64,000 nucleotides of DNA from a bacterium. GTDB taxonomy: Bacteria; Pseudomonadota; Alphaproteobacteria; Caulobacterales; Hyphomonadaceae. A program made the translations under genes and the position numbers. Positions 43,966 through 52,695 of the stretch are shown one piece after another. The DNA lies in NCBI GenBank assembly GCA_016125045.1, contig WGML01000005.1:146516-210515 (forward strand), read 5' to 3'. The notes beneath the pieces are model-generated. The model did no database searches and was not told where the DNA came from. It saw nothing but the letters and a program-made list of their open reading frames with translations. Positions within the stretch are counted from its first letter, which is position 1. Each line of letters opens with the position of its first letter.

Positions 43966-44319
43966 ATGCCAGCTATGCTGGGAGCCATCAGTTGAGGGGG
44001 AGGCGGCCGATCGGATCAAAGACATGCACAGCGTTGGCAGACTGCCGACGCTGATTAAGCGGGCCGACAGGTTGGCCCGGCAGGAGCTGAAATCTCCTAT
44101 GGGTGAGTGACGCATTTCGGCGAAACCTCGCCCGTCGGACTGGCGTAGAAGCCGATCCGATCAGCCTCCCCCCTGTTCACGAACGCGCGCGACCTGTTCC
44201 CGCCTTCGCGCGCCGGCGTTATAAGTATCCGTTGAACGGGTGGTCGGCCCAGCCTTGGGCCGCCAGCCCCCCCGACACCCGCGCGCCACAAGCGCCCGCC
44301 GAACGAGGTGAAACAGACC
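43966..44319. other. Intergenic region before the DUF3299 gene
   Basis: About 350 bp. A short frame ending at 44110 (text such as DRIKDMHSVGRLPTLIKRAD) looks protein-like but has no supported start and may be debris. A GTTATAA-cored box lies at 44217-44231. No RNA gene was seen. Confidence 0.45.
44217..44231. promoter_or_regulatory. Candidate Zur-type box upstream of the DUF3299 gene
   Basis: CGTTATAAGTATCCG shares the GTTATAA core and spacing with the box upstream of the ATPase gene at 39379-39397. It is about 90 bp upstream of the DUF3299 start. Weak evidence on its own; the pair is more persuasive. Confidence 0.3.
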
Positions 44320-44946
44320 ATGACCCCACGACGGATGCGCCTCGTCGCCCTCGCCCTCTGCCTCCTCGCCGCCGGCGCGACCGGCGTCGCGCTCCAGCGG
44401 CCGACCGCCGACGCGCAGTCCACGACCAAATCCCCCGCCGCCAAGGCCGCCTCCGGCAAGGCGCTCCCCATCCTCTGGGAGGACCTGCTGCCCGAAGGCG
44501 AGGAGGAGCGCATCATGCAGCTCTACGAGGCCTTTTACCTGAATCTCGAACGCCAGGCGAAGGCGAGCGGCCAGCCCGGCGGCCTCGGGATCATCGCCGA
44601 GGGCAGCGCCGCCGACTCCATGCCGCAGATCGGCACCTACAACACCGTCGCCGCGCTTGAGGGCCGCAAGGTGCGCCTGCCGGGCTATATCGTGCCCTTC
44701 GATTTCAACGCCGGCGACAAGTTCACCGAGTTCCTGCTGGTGCCCTATTTCGGCGCGTGCATCCACACGCCCCCGCCGCCGCCCAACCAGATCATCTATG
44801 TGAAGGCGAGCCCGGCGGCGAAGATCGATGATGTCTGGGCGCCCGTCTGGCTTGAAGGCGTGCTGACCGGCCGGCAGCACAAGAACGACCTTGGCAACGC
44901 CGCCTACACGCTCGACCTGACCAAGCTCGAACCTTACGAAGACTGA
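44320..44946 (+). CDS. DUF3299 domain exported protein
   Basis: 208 residues from the ATG at 44320, with GAGGTG 9 bp upstream. A signal sequence (RLVALALCLLAAGATGVALQ) predicts periplasmic location. The core matches DUF3299: EGRKVRLPGYIVPFDFNAGDKFTEFLLVPYFGACIHTPPPPPNQI (key parts LPGYIVPFDF and VPYFGACIHTPPPPPNQ), with the conserved C-x-H-x-PPPP motif that could bind a metal. DUF3299 genes are often next to LolD/FtsX-like transporters; here the likely partners lie at 39416-41408, separated by the inserted genes. Confidence 0.9.
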   Translation: MTPRRMRLVALALCLLAAGATGVALQRPTADAQSTTKSPAAKAASGKALPILWEDLLPEGEEERIMQLYEAFYLNLERQAKASGQPGGLGIIAEGSAADSMPQIGTYNTVAALEGRKVRLPGYIVPFDFNAGDKFTEFLLVPYFGACIHTPPPPPNQIIYVKASPAAKIDDVWAPVWLEGVLTGRQHKNDLGNAAYTLDLTKLEPYED

Positions 44947-46010
44947 TCGCCAGTTCGTTCGCCAGCGCCCCCGCCAGCGTCCTCGGCGCCGGTCTGCTGG
45001 CTGAACGGCCTCACCACCGGCCGGCGTCGCACATAGTCGAACGGGTTCCACGCGAGCGCCGCGGCCACCTCGCCAAGGCTGGCGGTTCGCGCCCGCTGGA
45101 TGCGCCTCCGGTCGCGCAAGGCCGGCCCCATCCGCGCAAGCCCGTGCCAGAAGCCGCGCAGCGTCGCCGCGAACTGTCCGACGAGCGCGCCCCGGATCAG
45201 CAGGGCGAGCGCGCCCGCCGCCCATACGGGCAGCGTCGCGGCGAGGAACACCGCCGGCATGTTGCGGACATAGGTCCATACCCCATTGCGGATTCCGTGG
45301 TAGATTGCAAACGCGCTGCGCTTGCCGGCGATGGCCGATCCGGCGTGGCGCACGCGGGCGGTGGGGTCGAACTGGCAGCGCTCGCCGAGGAGGCGCATCC
45401 GGAAGCCGAGATCGACGTCCTCATGGTAACAAAAGTAGTACGATTCAAAACCGCCCGCTTCCAGAAACCTCTCACGCGGGTAGAACGCCGCCGCCCCGCA
45501 CGGGGCAAAACAGTCCCCGGCGTCCGGCGTTCGCTCGACCGGCGCGCCATACCCGCCCCGCCACGCGTAGCCATAGGCCGAGTAGCAGTCCCCCGCCCCG
45601 TCCAGACGGGTTGAATCCGCCAGATCGATCTGGACGGAGGCCACAAGCCGGTGGGTCGGGCGCTTGCTCACGGCGCGCAGCAGCGCCTCCAGCCAGTCCG
45701 GGTCGGCGACAGCATCCGGGTTGAGAAGCGCAAGCCACTCCCCCCTGCCCGCCTTCGCGGCGATATTGTTAGCGGCGGCGAAGCCGAGATTTGCGTCCTG
45801 CCGGAGGATTCGAAGCTCGGATGGCGCCTCTTCGATAAGTTCGAGCGACCCGTCCGTCGAGGCGTTGTCCACGACCAGCGTCTCAAAATCGGTGAAGGTC
45901 TGGCGCGCGAGCGAGCGCAGGCATTCGCGGAGATAGTCCCCGCCATTGAAGTTCACCACCGCCACGCTGATCCGCGGCGACCGCCCGCCACCCTCTCCAG
46001 CCCGGCTCAT
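44934..46010 (-). CDS. Family 2 glycosyltransferase (rhamnosyltransferase-like)
   Basis: 358 residues. The GT-A fold has VAVVNFNGGDYLRECLRSL, LVVDNASTDGSLE and LLNPDA (DxD-equivalent), followed by YYFCYHEDVDLGFRMRLLGERC (quoted part CYHEDVDLGFRMRLLG), typical of WbbL-like transferases. Hydrophobic segments near residues 245-275 suggest membrane association. It probably adds a sugar to an O-antigen or capsule precursor. Its ATG overlaps the stop of the ligase/acyltransferase fusion gene (ATGA), so the two act together. Its 3' end overlaps the convergent DUF3299 gene by 13 bp. Confidence 0.88.
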   Translation of the reverse strand: MSRAGEGGGRSPRISVAVVNFNGGDYLRECLRSLARQTFTDFETLVVDNASTDGSLELIEEAPSELRILRQDANLGFAAANNIAAKAGRGEWLALLNPDAVADPDWLEALLRAVSKRPTHRLVASVQIDLADSTRLDGAGDCYSAYGYAWRGGYGAPVERTPDAGDCFAPCGAAAFYPRERFLEAGGFESYYFCYHEDVDLGFRMRLLGERCQFDPTARVRHAGSAIAGKRSAFAIYHGIRNGVWTYVRNMPAVFLAATLPVWAAGALALLIRGALVGQFAATLRGFWHGLARMGPALRDRRRIQRARTASLGEVAAALAWNPFDYVRRRPVVRPFSQQTGAEDAGGGAGERTGDQSS

Positions 46011-48406
46011 TCTGCATGTCGATAGGCGGAGTCGCGGCGCAGCGCCGGCCGTTCAACCAGCCGCCAGAGCACGAACGCGACGACGAGCGTCAGGAGAATC
46101 GATAGGCCGGCGGCGAGCCACGGCGACGCCGCAAACACGCCGGTCGCCACCAGCACCTGGATCAGCGGGAAATGCACGATATAGACGCCGTAGGAAAGGT
46201 CCCCGAACCTCGCTGCATCGAAAGGGGCAGGTAACCCCGCCCCAATCCAGATGACGACCACACCGAGTCCCAACGCCCGTAAGCCCTCGATTGCGGGAAA
46301 GGCGATCGACCCCGCGAGGAGAGCGACGCCAAGGATCGGCAACGCCGAACGCCATGTGAATGCGTCCCGAAGCATGTACAGGGCGACGCCGACAATGAAA
46401 AAGCTCATCTGCCCCGGGAGCTGCCGCGCGAGCTCCATTTCGATGCCGTCGGCACCGGCTTCGCCGAGCGTCGGCAACAGGGCGCGCCAGAGCTCGGCCC
46501 CGATGTAGATGAGGATGATCAGTGCCCATTTCGCTTGGCCCGCGCGGCGTAATACGAACGCCAGAGGCGGCAAAACAAGGTAGAAGAGCACCTCGATCTT
46601 GAGGGTCCAGAGGGCGCCATTTACCTCAGACTGCGGATTTCCGCCAAACACACCCGGCAATTCGGGGGACATGAGATTCAGGAACAGGAGATTCCAGCCG
46701 AGATACTGGGCGACGCCCGCCGCGCTCTCGCGAGCAGCGGGAACCAAGGCGACAGCCGCGATCGCGCAAGTGATGACAACTGCTGCGTACGCCGGATACA
46801 AACGTCGAACCCGCTTGTCCGCATACGCCAGAAGGTTCGAAGAGCGCTCAAGACTGGCGTAAACGAGATAGCCCGAAAGAACGAAGAAGCCTTGAACTCC
46901 GAGCTCAGCGCCGATGGATAATGCTGGCGCAGCGGCAGCCCACGAGTCCATTCCGGAGAGCACGACAAGGTGGTAAATCACCACCGCGAACGCAAACAAC
47001 AGCCGCAAGCTATTGAAATTATTTTGAAACTCTGGCCGAGGGGTAGGCGACTGACTTGGACCTGGCTGCGTCCCTGCTGCCGGTGCGTCTGAGGACGCGC
47101 TGCGCTCGTCATCTAGCGTCGCCGGGGACTGAGCGGGGGCGAAGCCGCCCGCAACCAGCCCCACCCCCTCGGAGCGCGCCTTCGTCCACACGCTCGGGTC
47201 CGTCCGGCTCCAGATGGAGAGCAGTCCGACAAGCAATCCGCAAAGCGCCCACCACCAATCATTCCACAGGTCAAACGACACGCTCGCGATCACGGCCAGC
47301 GACGCGATCAAGGCGGCCGCGGCAAACCCCACCCGTCCGAGCGACGCAGGCGTCGGCAGGCGCAAGCCAAGCAAGATCAGACCCGCCGCGACGAGGCATG
47401 CGCCAACCGCTCCGGTCTCCGCCCAGATTTGCAGAAACATGTTGTGCGGGTGGTTTGGCACAAGGAGCTGGCCTTCGAGCGGCCCCGCGGGAAAGGTTTC
47501 CTTGATGGTGCGCAGGACGCCCAAGCCCGAACCGAACCAGGGCTGTTCAGCGATCAGATCGCATACGCGCCTCCAGATTGCGAGCCGCCATTCACCAGAC
47601 GTCTGCACCTCCACGGGATCCGCGGCACGTGAGAGAAATCCGAACAACAGCGGCGCGCTCAGCAGGCCGCCCGCGAGCGCGGCGGCTAAGAGGACAAAGC
47701 CTCGCTTTTGGAACACTGCCACGAGCAAGGCGGCCGCCGACCCTGCCACAATCGCCAGCACACCTGCCTGCACGCCGCGGATGAGGAACATCATGGCCGC
47801 GACCACCGCGACACCACCTGCGATCGCGAGCGCCTCACCCCCAGACCGCCCGCGCGACAATCCAAGCGCCGCGAGCGGCGCGGCGGCGGCGAGGACCAGA
47901 CCATTGCGCGTCAGGTTCTGGACGCCTTCCGCTTCATCCGGCATCCAGCCCGAGAACAGTTTCAGCGCATCGGCTTCGAACATGGTCAGAATCGCTACAC
48001 TCACGCCCTGGGCGACGATCGCGAACGTCGCGAACCGTGCAACGCTCAGCGCCTGATCAGGCGCAAGACGCCTTGTCGAGGCGATCATCACTCCCGCGAG
48101 CAGCGTCGTCAGCGCGAGACGCAGCGGCTCGCTTCGAACCGCGAACGAAAGGTCTTCGAAATCAAAGTCTAGAAGCGTGACTTCGCGGGGAGACCACATG
48201 GCGGAAATGGTCGCGAACCCGAGCGCCAACGCCAGCGGGATCATATAGAACCGGATCGAAACCTGTCGCGCCGACGGAGCCAGTGCAATCAAGCCCGCCA
48301 AAGCCAACAGGGGCGAGAACGCCAATCCGCCGGCGAACGCTGCGATCGGCCACACTGCGAACACGAAATACCACACGCTCGCAATGGCGCCGCTTCGTTC
48401 ACTCAT
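46007..48406 (-). CDS. O-antigen ligase/polymerase fused to acyltransferase 3
   Basis: 799 residues from the ATG at 48406. Residues about 1-400 form a polytopic Wzy/WaaL-type domain, with the periplasmic loop motif EQPWFGSGLG and VPNHPHNMFLQIWAETG (His319/His321) typical of O-antigen ligases. A 60-residue Pro/Ser/Ala linker follows. Residues about 462-799 are a complete acyltransferase-3 domain (NNFNSLRLLFAFAVVIYHL with Arg468 and His479; FFVLSGYLVY). One reading frame covers both domains with no stop or slip. It could ligate or polymerise a glycan and acylate it. Coupled to the glycosyltransferase gene. Confidence 0.87.
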   Translation of the reverse strand: MSERSGAIASVWYFVFAVWPIAAFAGGLAFSPLLALAGLIALAPSARQVSIRFYMIPLALALGFATISAMWSPREVTLLDFDFEDLSFAVRSEPLRLALTTLLAGVMIASTRRLAPDQALSVARFATFAIVAQGVSVAILTMFEADALKLFSGWMPDEAEGVQNLTRNGLVLAAAAPLAALGLSRGRSGGEALAIAGGVAVVAAMMFLIRGVQAGVLAIVAGSAAALLVAVFQKRGFVLLAAALAGGLLSAPLLFGFLSRAADPVEVQTSGEWRLAIWRRVCDLIAEQPWFGSGLGVLRTIKETFPAGPLEGQLLVPNHPHNMFLQIWAETGAVGACLVAAGLILLGLRLPTPASLGRVGFAAAALIASLAVIASVSFDLWNDWWWALCGLLVGLLSIWSRTDPSVWTKARSEGVGLVAGGFAPAQSPATLDDERSASSDAPAAGTQPGPSQSPTPRPEFQNNFNSLRLLFAFAVVIYHLVVLSGMDSWAAAAPALSIGAELGVQGFFVLSGYLVYASLERSSNLLAYADKRVRRLYPAYAAVVITCAIAAVALVPAARESAAGVAQYLGWNLLFLNLMSPELPGVFGGNPQSEVNGALWTLKIEVLFYLVLPPLAFVLRRAGQAKWALIILIYIGAELWRALLPTLGEAGADGIEMELARQLPGQMSFFIVGVALYMLRDAFTWRSALPILGVALLAGSIAFPAIEGLRALGLGVVVIWIGAGLPAPFDAARFGDLSYGVYIVHFPLIQVLVATGVFAASPWLAAGLSILLTLVVAFVLWRLVERPALRRDSAYRHAE

Positions 48407-48495
48407 GCGACAAACACCCCGTGATGCGAATGCCGGGACGCACCCCACACCGCGACATTGCAAGGCGGCGTCGTTCGGTCAACCGGCACACGCTT

Positions 48496-49578
48496 TCATG
48501 CCCGCGCACCCTTGCGTCCACCACCATGCACCGGCGCGTGGTCGGCAGCGGCGCCGTCGAGCGGCCAGCGGGCTCTCACCTCGATGGTCAAAGGGCTCTT
48601 GCGTCCCGCCAGCAGATGCAGCGCTCCAGCATGAGCGATCATCGCTGCGTTGTCGGTGCACCAGCGCATCGGCGGAGCACTGAAGGTGAAGTCCAGCGTA
48701 TCCGCCGTGGCCTTCAGCCGTTCACGAATCTGAGCATTGGCGGCAACGCCGCCCGCCACGACGAAGCGACCGCGCTCGCCGGGGTGGGACTTCGCGAACA
48801 GCCCCATGGCGCGTTCCGCCTTGGCGGCGAGGACATCTGCGACCGCGAGTTGAAAGGAGGCGCAAACGTCAGCGGTGCGTTCGGAGCCGACTTCCTCGAC
48901 GATGCGACGCACGGCCGTTTTGAGACCGGAAAACGACATGTCGAGACCGGGTCGGTCGAGCAGTGGGCGTGGCAAGTTGAAAGCCGTCGCGTCCCCCTGA
49001 CGTGCAAGGCGCTCCACAGATGGACCGCCCGGCTGGGGCAATCCGAGAAGTTTTGCTGTCTTGTCGAAGGCTTCACCAACGGCGTCGTCGATCGTCGACC
49101 CGAGCCGGCGGTAGGACCCAAGGCTCTCGACCGCGATGAACTGGCAGTGCCCACCCGAAACGAGCAGCAGCAGGTAGGGAAAGCCCAGCGGGCCGACGAG
49201 GCCCGGCGACAACGCATGACCCTCCAGATGGTTGACCGCGATCAAGGGTGTGTTCAGCCCCACCGAGATCGCCTTGGCGGTCGACAGACCGACCATCACT
49301 CCACCGATGAGCCCCGGCCCTGACGTGGCGGCGACCCCATGAATGGATGACAGGCTCAGTTGCGCCTCGGAGAGCGCACGTCGGATGAGCCCGTCGAGAC
49401 GCTCGACGTGAGCGCGGGCCGCGATTTCCGGGACTACGCCGCCGTAGACTGCATGATCCTCCACCTGACTTGCGATCACGTCGGACAGCACCCGTACGCC
49501 GCTCGCGCCAAGGCGCACCACCGCCGCGGCGGTTTCATCGCAACTGGTTTCGATCCCGAGAACGGTGATGTCTTGCAT
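48496..49578 (-). CDS. tsaD: tRNA N6-adenosine threonylcarbamoyltransferase TsaD
   Basis: 360 residues from the ATG at 49578 (49581 is also possible). [16 protein letters not shown] begins the ASKHA fold. The metal-binding [12 protein letters not shown] and [12 protein letters not shown] motifs, and [13 protein letters not shown], are characteristic. With TsaB, TsaC and TsaE it transfers threonylcarbamoyl to A37 of tRNAs that read ANN codons. Essential in most bacteria. It is divergent from hemC across 137 bp, an arrangement common in alphaproteobacteria. Confidence 0.95.
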   Translation of the reverse strand: MQDITVLGIETSCDETAAAVVRLGASGVRVLSDVIASQVEDHAVYGGVVPEIAARAHVERLDGLIRRALSEAQLSLSSIHGVAATSGPGLIGGVMVGLSTAKAISVGLNTPLIAVNHLEGHALSPGLVGPLGFPYLLLLVSGGHCQFIAVESLGSYRRLGSTIDDAVGEAFDKTAKLLGLPQPGGPSVERLARQGDATAFNLPRPLLDRPGLDMSFSGLKTAVRRIVEEVGSERTADVCASFQLAVADVLAAKAERAMGLFAKSHPGERGRFVVAGGVAANAQIRERLKATADTLDFTFSAPPMRWCTDNAAMIAHAGALHLLAGRKSPLTIEVRARWPLDGAAADHAPVHGGGRKGARA

Positions 49579-49715
49579 CATGCTGGCGGGCCTTGTACGC
49601 CGCTCAACTGTTGCGGCCAAGCCGCACTCCATCCGCCACGAGCGGTCCGTCGATCAGCCCCAAGGAGCGGCCCTCCCGTCTGACCCGGACACGCAGTCGA
49701 GAGGTAAGGTCCGGC

Positions 49716-50672
49716 ATGAAGCGCAGTGCGCGCAAGGCGGGCGGCGTTGAGCGCCAGGTGCGCATCGGGACGAGAGGGTCTCCGCTCGCCATGGCGCAGG
49801 CCGTCGCGTTCGCTGAGGCGCTCGGCCAGGCGTCCGGAGGCGCGCTGAGCACCTCGCTCCACACGTTCACCACGACGGGTGACCGCATCCTCGACAAACC
49901 GCTTCAAGATGCTGGTGGCAAAGGACTTTTTACCAAGGAACTGGATCGCGCCCAACTCGATGGGGCGATCGACTGCGCGGTCCATTCGCTGAAGGACGTG
50001 ACAACCGTGGCGCCGCGAGGTCTTCACATCGCCGCCTACCTCGAACGGGAGGATCCGCGCGATTGTCTGATCGGCGCCAAACGCATCGCGGACTTGCCGA
50101 AGGAGGGGGTCGTTGGAACCTCCAGCCTTCGCCGGAAGGCGCAAATCCTCGCGCAACGGCCGGACCTGAGAGTGATCATGTTCCGAGGCAATGTGCAGAC
50201 TCGCCTCGCCAAGCTTGCCGCTGGCGAGGCGGACGCAACGCTGCTCGCCGCGGCGGGCTTGCGGCGACTTGGCCTGTTCGATCATACACAGCACCCTGTT
50301 CCTATTGAAGAAATGCTGCCCGCGGCGGGACAGGGCGTCATCGCGGTGACGCTACGAAACGACGCCCCTGTGTGGCTCGCTGCGGCCTGCGCGGCGCTCG
50401 ACCACTGGCCGTCGCGGCTGGCGGCGATCGCTGAGCGGAGCTTCCTCAGACGCCTGGACGGCTCGTGCAGGACGCCGATCGCCGCGCACTTCAGGTTGAC
50501 CGAGGACGGCGCCGTGATGGCGGGGGAGGTTCTGAGCGATGACGGCGGCTTCCGCTGGCGGGCGGAGGGCGCCCTCACCCGCACGCCGAGCGAAGCCGAC
50601 GCACGGGAGCTGGGCCTCTTCCTCGCCGAGGATGTTGCCTCGCACCGCGCGGCGCAGCTTGATTCGGAATGA
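49716..50672 (+). CDS. hemC: Hydroxymethylbilane synthase (porphobilinogen deaminase)
   Basis: 318 residues from the ATG at 49716; the longer frame to 49593 runs into the tsaD promoter region. RIGTRGSPLAMAQA and HSLKDVTT are diagnostic, and the dipyrromethane cofactor Cys is about residue 251 in LDGSCRTPIAAH. It polymerises four porphobilinogens for tetrapyrrole (heme) synthesis. First gene of hemC-hemD-mic60-hemY. Confidence 0.95.
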   Translation: MKRSARKAGGVERQVRIGTRGSPLAMAQAVAFAEALGQASGGALSTSLHTFTTTGDRILDKPLQDAGGKGLFTKELDRAQLDGAIDCAVHSLKDVTTVAPRGLHIAAYLEREDPRDCLIGAKRIADLPKEGVVGTSSLRRKAQILAQRPDLRVIMFRGNVQTRLAKLAAGEADATLLAAAGLRRLGLFDHTQHPVPIEEMLPAAGQGVIAVTLRNDAPVWLAAACAALDHWPSRLAAIAERSFLRRLDGSCRTPIAAHFRLTEDGAVMAGEVLSDDGGFRWRAEGALTRTPSEADARELGLFLAEDVASHRAAQLDSE

Positions 50673-51391
50673 TTTTTCGGGCGCTCATAACGCGCACCGA
50701 GCCCGGCGCATCGGCCACGGCGGACCGGGTCCGCCAACGCGGACTGCACCCGATCATCGAGCCGTTCTCACGGATCGAGCCGATCAAGTTTGAGCCTCCG
50801 ACGCCGCCCTACACCGCCATTTTCACTAGCCAGAACGGCGTCAGGAGCGTGTTTGAGGCGGGTTTGACTCATGTTTCGGCTGTCTACTGCGTCGGCGATG
50901 CAACCGCCGCCGAGGCGCACAACCTAGGATTTAAAAACATCCATTCAGCGAGGGGAGATGTCGAGGCCCTGTTTGAGCTGATCCAATCCAACGTCGCGGT
51001 AAGTGGTTGTCCTCTCGTGCATTTTTCGAACGAGCAGCCTCGCGGAGATCTGGTGGGGCGGTTGAAGAACGCCGGCTTCGAAGCACGCTTCGTTCCCGTC
51101 TATCGCGCCGTCGAACGGCCCGCGCCCGGTCCTGAGCTGTCCCGCCTGCTCGCTGGCGAAGCGAGGACTGACGTGGTGCTTATTCACGCGCCCCGGGCCG
51201 GCTCGCTGCTAGCGAAGTGGGCCGCAGCCAGGACAGGGGCAGGGTCTCGCGTCGCCTCACTCAATGTGGCTGCGATTTCGCATGCCGCCGCTGAAGCAGT
51301 AAGGTCTGTCGCAGATCGGGTCGTCGTCGCCGACCACCCTGACGAGGCGGCGCTGATCGAAGCTGCGGCGGCCCTGGTGGGTCTGCCTTGA
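50669..51391 (+). CDS. hemD: Uroporphyrinogen-III synthase
   Basis: 240 residues. Its ATG overlaps the hemC stop (ATGA). Sequence is weakly conserved in this family, but ALITRTEPGASATADRVRQRG, the FTSQNGVRSV motif, and the two-domain layout with a final ISHAAAEAVR are as expected. It closes and inverts ring D of hydroxymethylbilane. The position between hemC and the mitofilin-like gene confirms the assignment. Confidence 0.9.
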   Translation: MIFRALITRTEPGASATADRVRQRGLHPIIEPFSRIEPIKFEPPTPPYTAIFTSQNGVRSVFEAGLTHVSAVYCVGDATAAEAHNLGFKNIHSARGDVEALFELIQSNVAVSGCPLVHFSNEQPRGDLVGRLKNAGFEARFVPVYRAVERPAPGPELSRLLAGEARTDVVLIHAPRAGSLLAKWAAARTGAGSRVASLNVAAISHAAAEAVRSVADRVVVADHPDEAALIEAAAALVGLP

Positions 51392-51445
51392 GAAAAACCG
51401 GCCCGCGCCGATAATATGTTAGATTACGTCAACAGGGGAGCTCGC

Positions 51446-52672
51446 ATGACCAACGATCGCTCCATCGGCGATGGCCCCGAGCCCATCGAGGCCGAATTTG
51501 AACCGGCGCCCGGCGCGGAGGACCGCGCGGGCGAGCGCGCGCCGCCGAATGGGACGGCCAAGGGGCCCCGCCTGCGTCGCGGGGTTTCGCACGGCGAACT
51601 GGCGCTCGCGACGGGCGTCGCGGCGATTTCGGGCGCCGTGATGGCGATTGTCGTGAACGGATCAGGGGCCGGCGGCCCGGCCGGGCTCGGTGTCGAGGTC
51701 GCCCGGCTCACGGCGGAGCAGGAGGCGACCGCCAAGCGTGCGGATGACGCCAGCGGCCAGATCGCAAGCCTCGCCGCCCGCGTCGAGGACGAGACGCGCC
51801 GCCTCGCCGGCCAACTGCAGCAGCAGCGCAACGAGACAGCGGCGCTGCAGAACATTCTGGATGAGCTTTCGGACGCCTCCGCTGGCGGCGTGGTCAATGG
51901 CGGGCTCGTCGATCGGGTCACCGCGCTGGAGGACGCGGCGGCCGCCGCCGCAACCGGTCCGCAGAGCCCCGCTCAGCTTCAGAGCGCGATGCGCGATCTC
52001 GCCGCGCGTGTCGCGAAGCTTGAGTCGAGCGTCACCGCCGCATCACAAGACCTTCAGCAGCTGCGAACCGACGTCGCCGGCGCGACAGAGCTTCGCACCG
52101 AGGTCGGTGCGGTGAGACAGACCCTGACGACCCTTGAGTCCGAGCGCGCGCCGGTCGAGGGGGCGCTCGCCGGCATGAAAGCGATCCGGGCGTTGAACGC
52201 TGTGGAGTCGGCCGCCGGCAAGGGCCGCCCCTTCCCACAGCAGCACAGCCTGCTCGCAGACGCCCTCCCCGCGGACGCAGACGTCGCGGCGCTGCAACCG
52301 ATCGCCCGCAAGGGAGCGCCGACCTTTGAACAGATCCGCCGGGAGTTCGAAGCCGCGGCGAAGCGCGCGGAACAGGCAGCGATCAGCGGCACGGATGACG
52401 GGTGGAACTGGCTGCGGACCGCCGTTTCAGGCGTCATGACCATTGAGCGCACGCAGTCGGGCGGCGCCGAAAGCAGGGCGATCAACCGGGCGCGGACCGC
52501 GCTCGAAGGCGGGGACGTGCCGGCCTCCCTGACCGAGATCGCGGCGATCGATGGGGACGCCGCCGCTGCCTTCCAGCCCTGGCGCGAACGAACGCAGAGG
52601 CGGGTGGAACTGGACACGAGGCTGGAAGCGATCGGCGCGCGACTTGCAGCGGGACAGGCGGCTCAGGACTGA
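51446..52672 (+). CDS. mic60: Alphaproteobacterial mitofilin (Mic60-like) protein
   Basis: 408 residues from the ATG at 51446, with GGGGAG 6 bp upstream. An acidic N-terminus is followed by one membrane helix (about residues 58-75, TGVAAISGAVMAIVVNG), a long coiled coil (about 85-240) and a helical C-terminal region ending RRVELDTRLEAIGARL. Its place between hemD and hemY matches the alphaproteobacterial Mic60/COG4223 genes. Those are considered relatives of the mitochondrial cristae-junction protein and can shape the inner membrane. Sequence similarity in this family is low, so position carries much of the weight. Confidence 0.8.
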   Translation: MTNDRSIGDGPEPIEAEFEPAPGAEDRAGERAPPNGTAKGPRLRRGVSHGELALATGVAAISGAVMAIVVNGSGAGGPAGLGVEVARLTAEQEATAKRADDASGQIASLAARVEDETRRLAGQLQQQRNETAALQNILDELSDASAGGVVNGGLVDRVTALEDAAAAAATGPQSPAQLQSAMRDLAARVAKLESSVTAASQDLQQLRTDVAGATELRTEVGAVRQTLTTLESERAPVEGALAGMKAIRALNAVESAAGKGRPFPQQHSLLADALPADADVAALQPIARKGAPTFEQIRREFEAAAKRAEQAAISGTDDGWNWLRTAVSGVMTIERTQSGGAESRAINRARTALEGGDVPASLTEIAAIDGDAAAAFQPWRERTQRRVELDTRLEAIGARLAAGQAAQD

Positions 52673-52695
52673 TCGAACGATAGGGACAACCACAG

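Noticed and set aside
43966..44110. A protein-coding gene ending at 44110
   Set aside because: The translated tail looks protein-like but no start codon with a ribosome site could be supported, and it follows directly on the small membrane protein gene in another frame.
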